A stretch of DNA of 15,466 bases from the NCBI GenBank assembly GCA_947175375.1, contig CAMWMT010000021.1, positions 1 through 15,466 on the forward strand, read 5' to 3'. This document shows, in pieces, positions 1 to 8,179 of the stretch. This DNA is from an uncultured Clostridiaceae bacterium (GTDB lineage Bacteria; Bacillota; Clostridia; Lachnospirales; Lachnospiraceae). The translations under genes were made by a program, and so were the position numbers. A model generated the notes under the pieces. The model searched no databases. It saw only the letters and a program-made list of their open reading frames with translations, and was not told the origin of the DNA. Each line of letters starts with the position of its first letter. Positions within the stretch are counted from its first letter, which is position 1.

Positions 1-222
1 CGCCGGCGTGGGTGCGTTCCGGCCCCGGTCTGTGCGTTTGGCGCCCCACCCCACCCAAAATCACACCTCGCTCCCACACAAAAACACCCCCACTCCCTGT
101 CCGATACACTCCATACAAGCGCTTAACATACAGCCGGGATCTCACCTTTCCCGACAGTCCTTTTTGTACGCCTGTTTTTTGTTCTTAAGGATTTTTTACT
201 ACTCAAGATGTCCTAAAAGTGC
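1..222. other. C-rich leader without a recognisable gene
   Basis: About 220 bases upstream of the first gene. The + strand is strikingly poor in G after the first 45 bases and rich in C runs, for example at 43-56 and 84-101, so the - strand carries several G tracts. A frame open from 8 to 259 has no plausible ribosome binding site and a translation with no recognisable domain, dominated by Pro, His and Ser as expected from C-rich DNA, so I do not call it a gene. No tRNA, terminator or repeat array is visible. The last part, from about 150, turns T-rich and then holds the candidate promoter for the downstream gene. Confidence 0.5.
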
Positions 223-228
223 TATACT
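195..228 (+). promoter_or_regulatory. Candidate promoter of the TPR/Hsp70 cluster
   Basis: TATACT at 223-228 matches the sigma-A -10 consensus at five of six positions. It lies 44 nt before the chosen start at 273. No good -35 box lies at 17 nt; the nearest TTTACT at 195-200 is too far (22 nt), and TACTCA at 200-205 is a poor match. The call rests on the -10 box and the position only. Confidence 0.35.
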
Positions 229-272
229 GTCAAAAGAACATCACACAGGATTGGATTAAAGGGGAGAACAGC

Positions 273-3200
273 ATGGAAAAGGAACTGATCTTTCATATAC
301 TGGAGATTGGCGGATTGACGGACGAGCGGGAGATCAAGACCGCTTATATGAAAAAACTGAAGATGACAAATCCGGAGGACGATCCGGAAGGTTTTCGGAA
401 GCTCCGGGAAGCCTATGAACAGGCGCTTCTTCTTTTGCAGGAAGAAAAGGAGAAAGCTTCAGAGGAAGAGATAGAGAAGACTGAACTGGATCTGTGGATC
501 GATCAGGTGGACGAAGTATACCAGGATTTCAGAAGCCGGGGAGATGTAAAAGCCTGGAAGGAGCTTCTGGATGCAGAAGTATGCCAGAGCCTGGATACCT
601 CGCTGGATGCAAGGGATGCAATGCTTGCTTATCTGATGTCGCATTTTTATCTGCCCCGAGAGGTCTGGCAGTGCCTGGACCGGGAATTCCAGTTTGTAGA
701 AGATTATGAGTCTCTGAAGGAACAGTACCCGGCGGATTTTCTGGATTATGTAAAGCATTATGTGGAACATGAGTATTTCGTGGATTTCTCCAGAATGACT
801 TTGCGGGAGGGTTCAGCCGGGAACGTCCAGATCAATGTAGACGCCTATATCAGAGGATATATGGAATTAAGAGGACTGTGCGACCAGCAGGACTATGACG
901 GCGCGGAAGAAAAGTTGTCGGAGCTTGCTGCATACGGGGTCTGGTATCCGTGGGAAGAGGCCGAGCGTGTGAAGCTTTTGCTGGCGCGGGAGAATCTGGA
1001 GGAAGCCTCCCGGCTGGCGGACTGGATCAGCTCTTACTGGCCGGAAAACGGTTACATGCTGTCCATGGCAGCGGAAGCAAAATGGAATGTCGGGGAGAAG
1101 GAAACGGCATTTTCCTGGTGGAGCCAGGTCCCGGAGGCTTATGGGGCAAAGGTCGGGATGATCCGGTATTATCTGGAAAATGAAGAGACCGCAGAAAAAG
1201 CGAAGGAAATGGCGCTGGATCTCTGGGAGGAAGATGGTTCCGGACAGCGGGCGGATGAGTATATTGAACGTGCCAATGAGATTCTGCTCAGAAAGTATGA
1301 AAGGCAGATCGAAGAGTCCGGGAATGAAGCGGGGAAAGATGCCATCCGTGTGGAGATGGCATGGTGTGAATATCAGAATAAACGTGCGAAGGAGTCACTT
1401 CAGATTCTCGAGGGGATCACGCCGGGAGAAGATGCTTATTACAGCTACCACAATCTGAAAGGAAGAGTGCTGGCAGCGCTGGACCGGAATAAAGAAGCGA
1501 TACCAGAGCTTCGTCTCTGGCTGTCCCTGATCGAACAGACGGTGGATGACGGAAGTGAGGAAGCCGTAAAACGTCTCCGCAGAAAAGGAACCGCGTGTCT
1601 GATGCTGGGAATCTGTCTGTCAAAGGAGAAAAAATATGAAGAAGCGGCAGAAGTCCTGAAGCGGGCAGCGGAAGAGTCCGATGATATGTATGACAAGCTT
1701 GGCGCCATGAGCAATCTGGCCCAGGTATGGCTCTCCATGAAGGAATATGAGAAGGCGGTCGATGAATGCGAACGTGTCTTTGCTATTGATGCCGGTTATT
1801 ATCCTGCATATCTGACCCGCCAGGAAGCATATTTTGAGATGCGCAATGCACAGGGAGTTGTCGACGATTATCATCGGGCGGTGGAGATCTATGCAGGGTA
1901 TTATAAGCCGTATCTGATGGCGATTCAGGTATTCCTGATCTATGACCAGTATGACGATGCGAAGCAGACGCTGGACCGTGCTCTGGAGAATCAGGTAGAA
2001 TTCAGCGACAAAATGAAGTATCTGCATGCCAAGACACTGCGTTATCTGTCCAACAATGAAAAGGACAGGCAGGAACCCATGAGGATGCTTCAGGAGCTGA
2101 AGGCTTCCATTGATCCGGAGGAGACGGATATGGAGGATCTGTCCGAGATCGACTTCGAGATGGCGCTTCTCTATTGGGATGATGATAAATATGATCCGGC
2201 TTTGTCTCGTCTGGCGGAAGCCATACGGAAAAATCCGTCCAAAGGACAGCATTTCATGGTGAAAGCGGAGATCCTTCGGGGAAAAGGGGATTATACAGGA
2301 GCCCTGGGCGCTTATGCAGCTGCAAAAGAGGACTATGATGAGACTGCAGGATACTATTATGGAATCGGGTGCTGCCATAATGAGCTTGGAGACGAAGAAA
2401 AAGCGCTGGAAAATTTTCTGGAAGCAGTAAAATGGAATGATACTTATCGGGATGTGAATGAAAAGATCGCTGACATTTACTTGGAACGGTATAAGAGAAC
2501 CTGTGCAGTGAAAGAGTATAAGCAGGCGATTCATTATGCGGACCTGGAAGTGAAGAATCAGGAGAACTGCTATATTCTGGTACACAGAGGACTGATGTAT
2601 CGGACCGCAATGAGGCTGCAGAAAGCGATCAAGGATTTTGAAAAGGCACTGACTTATCAGCCGGAAGACTGGGCAGCGTACAATAACATCGGTTACAGCT
2701 ATAAACATATGGGAGAATACGAGAAGAGCATCGAGATGTATGAGAAATCCCTGGAGATGCTGAACCGGCATGGAGAGCGCAGGGTCCTGCCCTACAGTAA
2801 CATGGCGGACTGCTATGAGATCCTGGGGGAGTATGAGCGGGCGATTGTATGCTATCAGAAAGATCTGGAATGGTATCCGGACCGTACGGTCTTTTATGAG
2901 GAGATCGGAGATCTGTATTTCTATATGAAAGACTATGCAAATGCCATTAAATCCTATGAGACGGCAGGCAGCCGGTGGAATGATAAGGAGCATCTGCTGA
3001 AGATTGGAGATGTGTGGTTTGCAAAGGGCCAGCGCAGGCGGGCAAATGCTTATTATAAAAAAGCGGTTCAGACGGCAGATATCAAAGATGATGCCTATAT
3101 ACGACACACGGATTATGCAGAACGGCTGATGAATCACTTCTTCGACTATGCAGGAGCCATTCGGATACTGGAAAAGGCGAACAAAGGTTATGAGCACAAC

Positions 3201-3650
3201 GGCTGGAATGCATCTGTGACCTCCCGTGCCGGCAACGAGCGGTTTCTGGCAAGGGCATATTATCTGCTTGGACGGTACAGGGAAGCAGCAGTACATGCAA
3301 AGAAGGCATATGACCTCTATCTTACTGATGCATACTCAGAGGAAGATTATCTTGCTTATCCGGCAAAGCGTCCGCTGCATCTGTCCAGGATCGGAGAATG
3401 CTATCTGTATATGGGAGAGGCAGCAAAAGCATATGAGATGTTCCGTCTGATGGATGCGGGGTATCGGTGTGAACACTGCAGGAACCGGGAGTGTTATGAA
3501 AAATACCGAAATCTGGGGCTCTATTATCTGTGTCTGGGAGCAGGATACAAAAAAGAGGCTTTGGAATGCTATGAAAAAGCATATGAACTCTGCCCGGTCG
3601 ATCAGGAAATGGAAGAAATGGTTAAAAAACTTCGTAAGGAGATGAGATAA
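273..3650 (+). CDS. TPR-repeat protein with degenerate N-terminal J-like domain
   Basis: A 1125-residue soluble protein, probably the client- or partner-binding co-chaperone of the Hsp70 encoded 4 nt downstream. Residues 4-52 resemble a J domain: helix II (IKTAYMKKLK), a loop with NPEDDPEGF, then helix III (FRKLREAYEQA). The HPD tripeptide that triggers Hsp70 ATPase is replaced by Asn33-Pro34-Glu35. A charged linker follows, then a long alpha-helical body with many TPR-like repeats, clearest around residues 475-560, 690-740, 805-930 and 985-1115 (for example GEYEKSIEMYEKSLE and GEYERAIVCYQKDLEWYP). A cysteine cluster, C1066-x2-C1069-x4-C1074, sits near the C-terminus. No signal peptide or membrane segment is seen. 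ATG 273 is chosen because GGGGAG at 261-266 sits 6 nt upstream; the in-frame ATG at 219 lacks such a site and overlaps the -10 box. Family assignment is by motif; the exact function is unknown. Confidence 0.85.
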   Translation: MEKELIFHILEIGGLTDEREIKTAYMKKLKMTNPEDDPEGFRKLREAYEQALLLLQEEKEKASEEEIEKTELDLWIDQVDEVYQDFRSRGDVKAWKELLDAEVCQSLDTSLDARDAMLAYLMSHFYLPREVWQCLDREFQFVEDYESLKEQYPADFLDYVKHYVEHEYFVDFSRMTLREGSAGNVQINVDAYIRGYMELRGLCDQQDYDGAEEKLSELAAYGVWYPWEEAERVKLLLARENLEEASRLADWISSYWPENGYMLSMAAEAKWNVGEKETAFSWWSQVPEAYGAKVGMIRYYLENEETAEKAKEMALDLWEEDGSGQRADEYIERANEILLRKYERQIEESGNEAGKDAIRVEMAWCEYQNKRAKESLQILEGITPGEDAYYSYHNLKGRVLAALDRNKEAIPELRLWLSLIEQTVDDGSEEAVKRLRRKGTACLMLGICLSKEKKYEEAAEVLKRAAEESDDMYDKLGAMSNLAQVWLSMKEYEKAVDECERVFAIDAGYYPAYLTRQEAYFEMRNAQGVVDDYHRAVEIYAGYYKPYLMAIQVFLIYDQYDDAKQTLDRALENQVEFSDKMKYLHAKTLRYLSNNEKDRQEPMRMLQELKASIDPEETDMEDLSEIDFEMALLYWDDDKYDPALSRLAEAIRKNPSKGQHFMVKAEILRGKGDYTGALGAYAAAKEDYDETAGYYYGIGCCHNELGDEEKALENFLEAVKWNDTYRDVNEKIADIYLERYKRTCAVKEYKQAIHYADLEVKNQENCYILVHRGLMYRTAMRLQKAIKDFEKALTYQPEDWAAYNNIGYSYKHMGEYEKSIEMYEKSLEMLNRHGERRVLPYSNMADCYEILGEYERAIVCYQKDLEWYPDRTVFYEEIGDLYFYMKDYANAIKSYETAGSRWNDKEHLLKIGDVWFAKGQRRRANAYYKKAVQTADIKDDAYIRHTDYAERLMNHFFDYAGAIRILEKANKGYEHNGWNASVTSRAGNERFLARAYYLLGRYREAAVHAKKAYDLYLTDAYSEEDYLAYPAKRPLHLSRIGECYLYMGEAAKAYEMFRLMDAGYRCEHCRNRECYEKYRNLGLYYLCLGAGYKKEALECYEKAYELCPVDQEMEEMVKKLRKEMR

Positions 3651-3654
3651 ACGG

Positions 3655-5349
3655 ATGATAGTAGGAATTGATCTTGGGACCACGAACAGTCTCGTGGCAT
3701 ATTATACGGAAGATGGCCCGAAGATTATACCGAACCGGCTGGGGAAGCCTATGACTCCATCGGTGGTGAGCATTGACGAAGAGGGCCAGATCTATGTGGG
3801 CGAATCGGCGATGGAACGGATACTTCTCTATCCGGGCAGCGGCGCTTCTCTGTTTAAAAGGAGCATGGGCAGCCAGAAGAAATTTACGCTTGGAGATAAA
3901 ACATTTACCGCAGAAGAGCTTTCGTCCTTCGTGCTGCGTGTTCTGAAGGAGGATGCGGAAGCGCATCTGGGAGAGCCGGTGACGGAGGCAGTCATCAGCG
4001 TGCCGGCCTACTTTAATGATGCAAGAAGACGCGCGACCAAACGTGCCGGAGAGCTGGCAGGGCTGAAAGTGGAGCGCATCATCAGTGAGCCGACAGCAGC
4101 GGCGATTGCCTACGGTCTGTGGCAGCAGAAAGGACAGGCCAGATTCCTGGTGTTCGATCTGGGCGGCGGTACTTTTGACGTGTCCATTCTGGAACTGTAT
4201 GATACGATCCTGGAGGTTCATGCCGTAGCTGGTGACAATTTTCTTGGCGGAGAAGATTTTACGGCAGTGCTGGAGAAGATGTTCTATGAAAAATTTCCGG
4301 AGATCAACCGTTTTACCCTGAGCGAGAAGGCAGGCAGGCATATCCGCAAGCAAGCGGAGCTGTGTAAAATCGGTTTTGGAAATGCCCGTACTTCCGCTAT
4401 GAACTGCAATATAAATGGGGAAGAATATAAGCTTCAGGTGGACCTGGCTGATTATGAAGAGGCATGTGAAGAGCTTCTGGACCGGATCAGACAGCCTGTG
4501 AAGAGGAGTCTGAAGGATGCCCATATCCGGCTGTCGGATATTGACAAGGTTGTACTGGTGGGCGGAGCCACCAAATCTCCAGTCATCCGGAAATTTGCAG
4601 GAAAACTGTTCCATATGATCCCGGATACGAACCTGAACCCGGATGAGACGGTAGCCCTTGGAGCAGCGATTCAGGCGGCCATGAAGGAGCGTCGGGACGG
4701 AATCCGGGAGGTAATTCTGACGGACGTCTGCCCGTTTACGCTTGGCACAGAGGTGGTGCGTGAATACGAGGAACATCGCTTTGAGAATGGCGTGTTCCTT
4801 CCGATTATTGAGCGCAATACGGTGATTCCCGCCAGCCGGACCGAGCGGCTCTATACGGTCCGGGATAACCAGACGAAGATCCGGATTCACATCCTGCAGG
4901 GAGAAAGTCGTTTTGCGGTGAACAACCTGTCCCTGGGGGAACTGATGATTGACGTGCCCGCTAACAAGGCAGGAGAAGAAGCCGTGGATGTAACCTACAC
5001 CTATGATATCAATTCTATCCTGGAAGTGGAGGTCAAGGTAATCTCCAGCGGAAAGAAGACCCGTCAGGTGTTCAAGGATCGGAATCTGGATATGAGTGAG
5101 GAAGAGATCGAAGAACGTCTGGAGACACTTTCTTATCTGAAGATCCATCCAAGAGAAAAAGAAGAGAACCGGGTCCTTCTGCTGCGTGGAGAACGGATCT
5201 ACGAAGAAAGCCTGGGTATGAAACGGGCACAGGTGGAGCAGGTTCTCCGCCGGTTCGAGCATGCTCTGGATTCCTATGACCAGGAGCAGATCGCGAAGAC
5301 GAAGCAGGAACTGATCGAATTCCTGGAAAAGCTGGATGAGTGGGAATAG
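3655..5349 (+). CDS. Hsp70 family molecular chaperone (DnaK-like)
   Basis: A 564-residue cytosolic ATP-driven chaperone. The nucleotide-binding domain (about 1-365) has the family signatures: DLGTTN at residues 6-11, the VPAYFND and SEPTAAAIAYG segments, the second phosphate loop GGGTFD at 170-175, and the adenosine-site motif VGGATKSP at about 302-309. A beta-type substrate-binding region follows (about 365-480, LGTEVVR through the GKKTRQ area), then a short charged helical tail. It is shorter than housekeeping DnaK (about 610-640 residues), with a reduced lid and no EEVD-like end, so it is more likely an accessory Hsp70 than the main DnaK. It begins 4 nt after the TPR/J-like gene, which implies co-translation and a functional pair. 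The start coincides with the canonical Hsp70 N-terminus; the AAGGAG at 3636-3641 is 13 nt away, a rather long spacing. Confidence 0.93.
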   Translation: MIVGIDLGTTNSLVAYYTEDGPKIIPNRLGKPMTPSVVSIDEEGQIYVGESAMERILLYPGSGASLFKRSMGSQKKFTLGDKTFTAEELSSFVLRVLKEDAEAHLGEPVTEAVISVPAYFNDARRRATKRAGELAGLKVERIISEPTAAAIAYGLWQQKGQARFLVFDLGGGTFDVSILELYDTILEVHAVAGDNFLGGEDFTAVLEKMFYEKFPEINRFTLSEKAGRHIRKQAELCKIGFGNARTSAMNCNINGEEYKLQVDLADYEEACEELLDRIRQPVKRSLKDAHIRLSDIDKVVLVGGATKSPVIRKFAGKLFHMIPDTNLNPDETVALGAAIQAAMKERRDGIREVILTDVCPFTLGTEVVREYEEHRFENGVFLPIIERNTVIPASRTERLYTVRDNQTKIRIHILQGESRFAVNNLSLGELMIDVPANKAGEEAVDVTYTYDINSILEVEVKVISSGKKTRQVFKDRNLDMSEEEIEERLETLSYLKIHPREKEENRVLLLRGERIYEESLGMKRAQVEQVLRRFEHALDSYDQEQIAKTKQELIEFLEKLDEWE

Positions 5350-5408
5350 CGCAAAAGAGAGTCGGGACCTGTTACAGCCAGTGGCTGCCTGCAGAAAAGC
5401 AGTGAAAT

Positions 5409-5412
5409 GGAG
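5409..5412 (+). promoter_or_regulatory. Ribosome binding site selecting ATG 5419
   Basis: GGAG lies 6 nt before the ATG at 5419. The in-frame ATG at 5407 overlaps this site and has only a weak purine stretch ahead of it. I therefore place the methyltransferase start at 5419. Confidence 0.5.
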
Positions 5413-5418
5413 ATTCAT

Positions 5419-6627
5419 ATGGAAAGAACAGAACAGGAGCTTTCGCAGGCAGTGGAGAGCCTGTGGAATATGCGGCTTTATAAAATTATCCTGAGCAATG
5501 CGAAAAAAACGGTATCAGAACAAGGAGGTCAGGGTACTAGGAAGCAGTACCGTAAGATCGTCCTGAACCGGCTGAAAACATGCTGGCAGGCGGAAAAATA
5601 TACAGAAAAGCAGGTATTTCATGAGAATCTGCCGGAGGACAGTGCGGAAGCATATTTGCTGGAGGCTCTGTCCGCCGGCTTTCGTCAGTGCAATGCGTGG
5701 GACGGGGAGTGGGAACACACGATAAGGATCTCTAAAAGTGGGAAAATCTCCTGCCAGAAGAAAAGGACCGCACAGGCGCCAAAAGAAAAAGCGGCACACA
5801 ACCGGAAGAAAAACTACATACTGGAAGAAGGGACGGTGATCCCGCCGCTTCAGGATATGGGAATCTTTACTGCGGAAGGAAAAGTCGTTCATTCCATGTA
5901 TGACAAATACCGGCAGATCAACCGGTTTGTGGAACTGATCGACGACGAGATCGACAGCTTGCCAAAAGACCATACGATCACAGTGATCGATTTTGGATGC
6001 GGGAAATCCTACCTGACGTTTATCCTCTACTATTATCTGGCGGAACTGAAAGGATTGGATGTGCGGATCACAGGACTGGATCTGAAAGAAGATGTGATCA
6101 AAAACTGCAACCGGGCGACTGAAAAATATGGCTATAAGAACCTGCATTTTGAACTGGGAGATATCAACGGCTATGACAGTCCGTATCCGGTGGATATGGT
6201 CATCTCCCTGCACGCCTGTGATACAGCTACGGATTATGCGCTCTATAACGCGGTCCGCTGGAAGGCAAAGCTGATCTTCTCCGTGCCGTGTTGCCAGCAT
6301 GAACTGAACCGGCAGATGAAGAGCGAAGACCTGTCCATCCTGACCCGCTACGGGATCGTTAAGGAGCGGACGGCGGCGCTGATGACCGATGCCATTCGCG
6401 GAAACCTGCTGACTGCCTGCGGCTACAAGACGCAACTTCTGGAATTCGTGGATTTGTCCCATACGCCGAAGAACATCCTGATCCGGGCAGTGCGGACCGT
6501 GGTTCCGAAGTCGGTGAAGCAGGAGGCGCGCCGGGAGGTGGAAGAGTTGAAGCGGACGTTTGGATTTCGGCCGACGCTGGATGAGCTGCTGTTTTCGGAT
6601 TTGCAAAAGATAAAAGAAGAGAGATAA
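5419..6627 (+). CDS. Class I SAM-dependent methyltransferase (Methyltransf_32/GSTCD-like)
   Basis: A 402-residue predicted methyltransferase. Residues 1-145 form a variable, Lys/Arg-rich N-terminal region with no recognised domain. The catalytic Rossmann fold starts at about 160: motif I DFGCGK at 191-196, a GLDLKED acidic-loop motif that should contact the SAM ribose, HACD at 265-268, and PCCQHE at 290-295. The HACDTATDYAL and VPCCQHE motifs typify the Methyltransf_32 family that includes eukaryotic GSTCD and METTL25-like proteins. The basic N-terminus and these motifs suggest an RNA or ribosome-linked substrate, but this is inference. The gene follows the Hsp70 gene by 69 nt with no clear terminator, so it may be read from the same promoter. 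It is the last gene before the AT-rich restriction locus, and its stop lies 7 nt before hsdM1. An alternative start is 5407. Confidence 0.85.
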   Translation: MERTEQELSQAVESLWNMRLYKIILSNAKKTVSEQGGQGTRKQYRKIVLNRLKTCWQAEKYTEKQVFHENLPEDSAEAYLLEALSAGFRQCNAWDGEWEHTIRISKSGKISCQKKRTAQAPKEKAAHNRKKNYILEEGTVIPPLQDMGIFTAEGKVVHSMYDKYRQINRFVELIDDEIDSLPKDHTITVIDFGCGKSYLTFILYYYLAELKGLDVRITGLDLKEDVIKNCNRATEKYGYKNLHFELGDINGYDSPYPVDMVISLHACDTATDYALYNAVRWKAKLIFSVPCCQHELNRQMKSEDLSILTRYGIVKERTAALMTDAIRGNLLTACGYKTQLLEFVDLSHTPKNILIRAVRTVVPKSVKQEARREVEELKRTFGFRPTLDELLFSDLQKIKEER

Positions 6628-6653
6628 GCTTTCAATGACACAAAAGATAAAAG
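6604..6653 (+). repeat. 13-bp direct repeat across the methyltransferase/hsdM1 junction
   Basis: CAAAAGATAAAAG occurs at 6604-6616, in the last codons of the methyltransferase gene, and again at 6641-6653, in codons 3-7 of hsdM1. The copies are identical and 37 bp apart start to start. Both are read in a frame giving QKIK. The pair brackets the place where base composition drops, so it may be a scar of the insertion or replacement that brought in the restriction locus, or a pair of regulatory sites. The first nine bases also occur inverted upstream of hsdR. Confidence 0.6.
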
Positions 6654-8179
6654 GTAAAAACAGAAAAAACTCCAAAAAACCAGCAATAGAAAAAGAAGAA
6701 ACGACCAGTCAGAAGCTTTTTTCGCATATTTTTGAATGTTGTAATATATTGAGAGGCCCAATCAATCAGGATGAATATAAAAGTTATGTAACACCAATTT
6801 TATTTTTTAAAAGATTATCAGATGTATACGATGAAGAAATAAAAGAAGCTTTGGAAATTTCCGGAGGTGATGCGGAGTATGCTGCTTTTCCAGAAAATCA
6901 TAGATTTGTGATTCCACAAGGCTGCCATTGGAATGATGTCCGGGAAGTTAGTATGGATGTGGGATCTGCAATTGTTATGGCTATGAACGGAGTTGAGAGG
7001 GCAAATCCCGATACTTTGTTCGGTGTATTTTCCAGCTTTGATGATGCAACATGGACAGATAAAGCAAAACTGACGGATGAACGTCTGAAAAATCTCGTAG
7101 AACATATGTCGAGTATTAGGGTGGGGAATCATGACTATTCGGCAGATGTTATGGGAGATGCTTATGAATTTCTGATAAAAAGATTTGCTGATTTGTCCAA
7201 GAAAAATGCGGGTGAGTTTTATACTCCCAGACCGGTTGTAAGGTTAATGGTGATGCTTTTATCGCCAAAACCGGGCGAGACCGTTTATGATCCGGCGGCA
7301 GGAACCGGAGGTATGTTGATTGAGGCAATTCGATATATGAAAGGCGATAGATTGACATATGGAAGAATATATGGTCAGGAGAAAAATCTTGCCACATCGG
7401 CAATTGCACGGATGAATCTGTTTTTGCATGGGGCCAGAGATTTTCAGGTTACTCAGGGGGATACGCTTCGTTCTCCAAACTATCTGGAAGGCGAAAGAAT
7501 GAAAACTTTTGACTGTGTGATTGCAAATCCACCTTTTTCACTGAAGAACTGGGGTGCAGATCAGTTTGCTTCGGATGATTATGGGAGAAATATGTGGGGA
7601 CATTTGTCTGACTCTAACGGTGATTGTGCCTGGCTGCAACATATGATAAAGTCAATGAATGAAGAAAACGGGCGATGTGCGGTTGTCCTTCCACAGGGAG
7701 TTCTTTTTCGAAGCGGGCAGGAAGGAGAAGTGAGGAAACAGCTTGTATTGTCTGACAAGCTGGAATGTGTGATTACGCTGGCAGGTGGAATTTTTTATTC
7801 TACAGGAGTGTCTGCGTGTATCCTGTTGCTTAATAATCGAAAGGAAGAGAGCCATAAGGGGAAAATCTGCCTGGTTGATGCCACTAAAATCTATACACCA
7901 CAGAGAGCACAGAATATTTTAGAGGATGCGGATGTAGAGACCATATTTTCGCTTTATAAGAAATATGAAAATGTGATTGAAAAAGTGCACATTGTCACCA
8001 TAAAAGAGGTAGAAGAGAAAGGTTATACATTAGCAGTAAACAATTATATTGAGAAGAAAAAACAGGAAGTTGTGTCACCTGCAGAAGTCCGAAAGCAATA
8101 TTTTGATGCTTTGGAAGAAGTATACAGAGCAGAAGAGAGGATGAAAAGGCTTTTGGAAGAAGGAGGATATGTTCATTGA
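6635..8179 (+). CDS. hsdM: Type I restriction-modification DNA methyltransferase subunit, NPPF class (HsdM1)
   Basis: A 514-residue modification subunit expected to transfer a methyl group from SAM to adenine N6 in complex with HsdS. A Lys-rich start of about 25 residues leads into the HsdM N-terminal helical domain (about 27-150, with QKLFSHIFECCNILRG and YVTPILFFKRLSDVYDEE). The N6-adenine MTase domain follows: GEFYTPRPVV at 193-202, SAM-binding motif I DPAAGTGG at 219-226, and catalytic motif IV NPPF at 298-301. All key residues are present and the length is normal. It starts 7 nt after the methyltransferase stop with only a weak purine-rich ribosome site. Its stop overlaps the hsdM2 start by 4 nt. 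Composition is clearly AT-richer than the upstream genes. The NPPF motif and pairing with a second, NPPY-type HsdM suggest it is the m6A-forming partner of an M1M2S enzyme. Confidence 0.95.
   Translation: MTQKIKGKNRKNSKKPAIEKEETTSQKLFSHIFECCNILRGPINQDEYKSYVTPILFFKRLSDVYDEEIKEALEISGGDAEYAAFPENHRFVIPQGCHWNDVREVSMDVGSAIVMAMNGVERANPDTLFGVFSSFDDATWTDKAKLTDERLKNLVEHMSSIRVGNHDYSADVMGDAYEFLIKRFADLSKKNAGEFYTPRPVVRLMVMLLSPKPGETVYDPAAGTGGMLIEAIRYMKGDRLTYGRIYGQEKNLATSAIARMNLFLHGARDFQVTQGDTLRSPNYLEGERMKTFDCVIANPPFSLKNWGADQFASDDYGRNMWGHLSDSNGDCAWLQHMIKSMNEENGRCAVVLPQGVLFRSGQEGEVRKQLVLSDKLECVITLAGGIFYSTGVSACILLLNNRKEESHKGKICLVDATKIYTPQRAQNILEDADVETIFSLYKKYENVIEKVHIVTIKEVEEKGYTLAVNNYIEKKKQEVVSPAEVRKQYFDALEEVYRAEERMKRLLEEGGYVH
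8161..8166 (+). promoter_or_regulatory. Ribosome binding site selecting the TTG start of hsdM2
   Basis: AGGAGG lies 9 nt before TTG 8176. A nearer ATG at 8169 is in another frame and opens only a short reading frame, so TTG is the likely start. The start and the preceding stop share the bases TTGA, which implies translational coupling of the two modification subunits. Confidence 0.7.

Noticed and set aside
8..259. Possible small gene of 83 codons in the leader
   Set aside because: No ribosome binding site, low-complexity composition from C-rich DNA, and overlap with the likely promoter.
1620..3296. Long open frame of 558 codons on the - strand opposite the TPR gene
   Set aside because: It is antisense to a gene with clear TPR repeats, has no recognisable domain and is rich in Ile, Leu, His and Cys, as expected from reverse reading of biased codons.
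5372..5398. Possible terminator between the Hsp70 and methyltransferase genes
   Set aside because: CAGCC-AGT-GGCTG forms a small 5-bp stem with no T run after it, too weak to call a terminator.
3622..5418. Long open frame of 598 codons on the - strand opposite the Hsp70 gene
   Set aside because: The sense strand encodes unmistakable Hsp70 signatures; the antisense translation has no domain and depends on codon bias of the sense gene.
5515..6675. Open frame of 386 codons on the - strand opposite the methyltransferase
   Set aside because: Shadow of a gene with intact methyltransferase motifs, and no plausible product.
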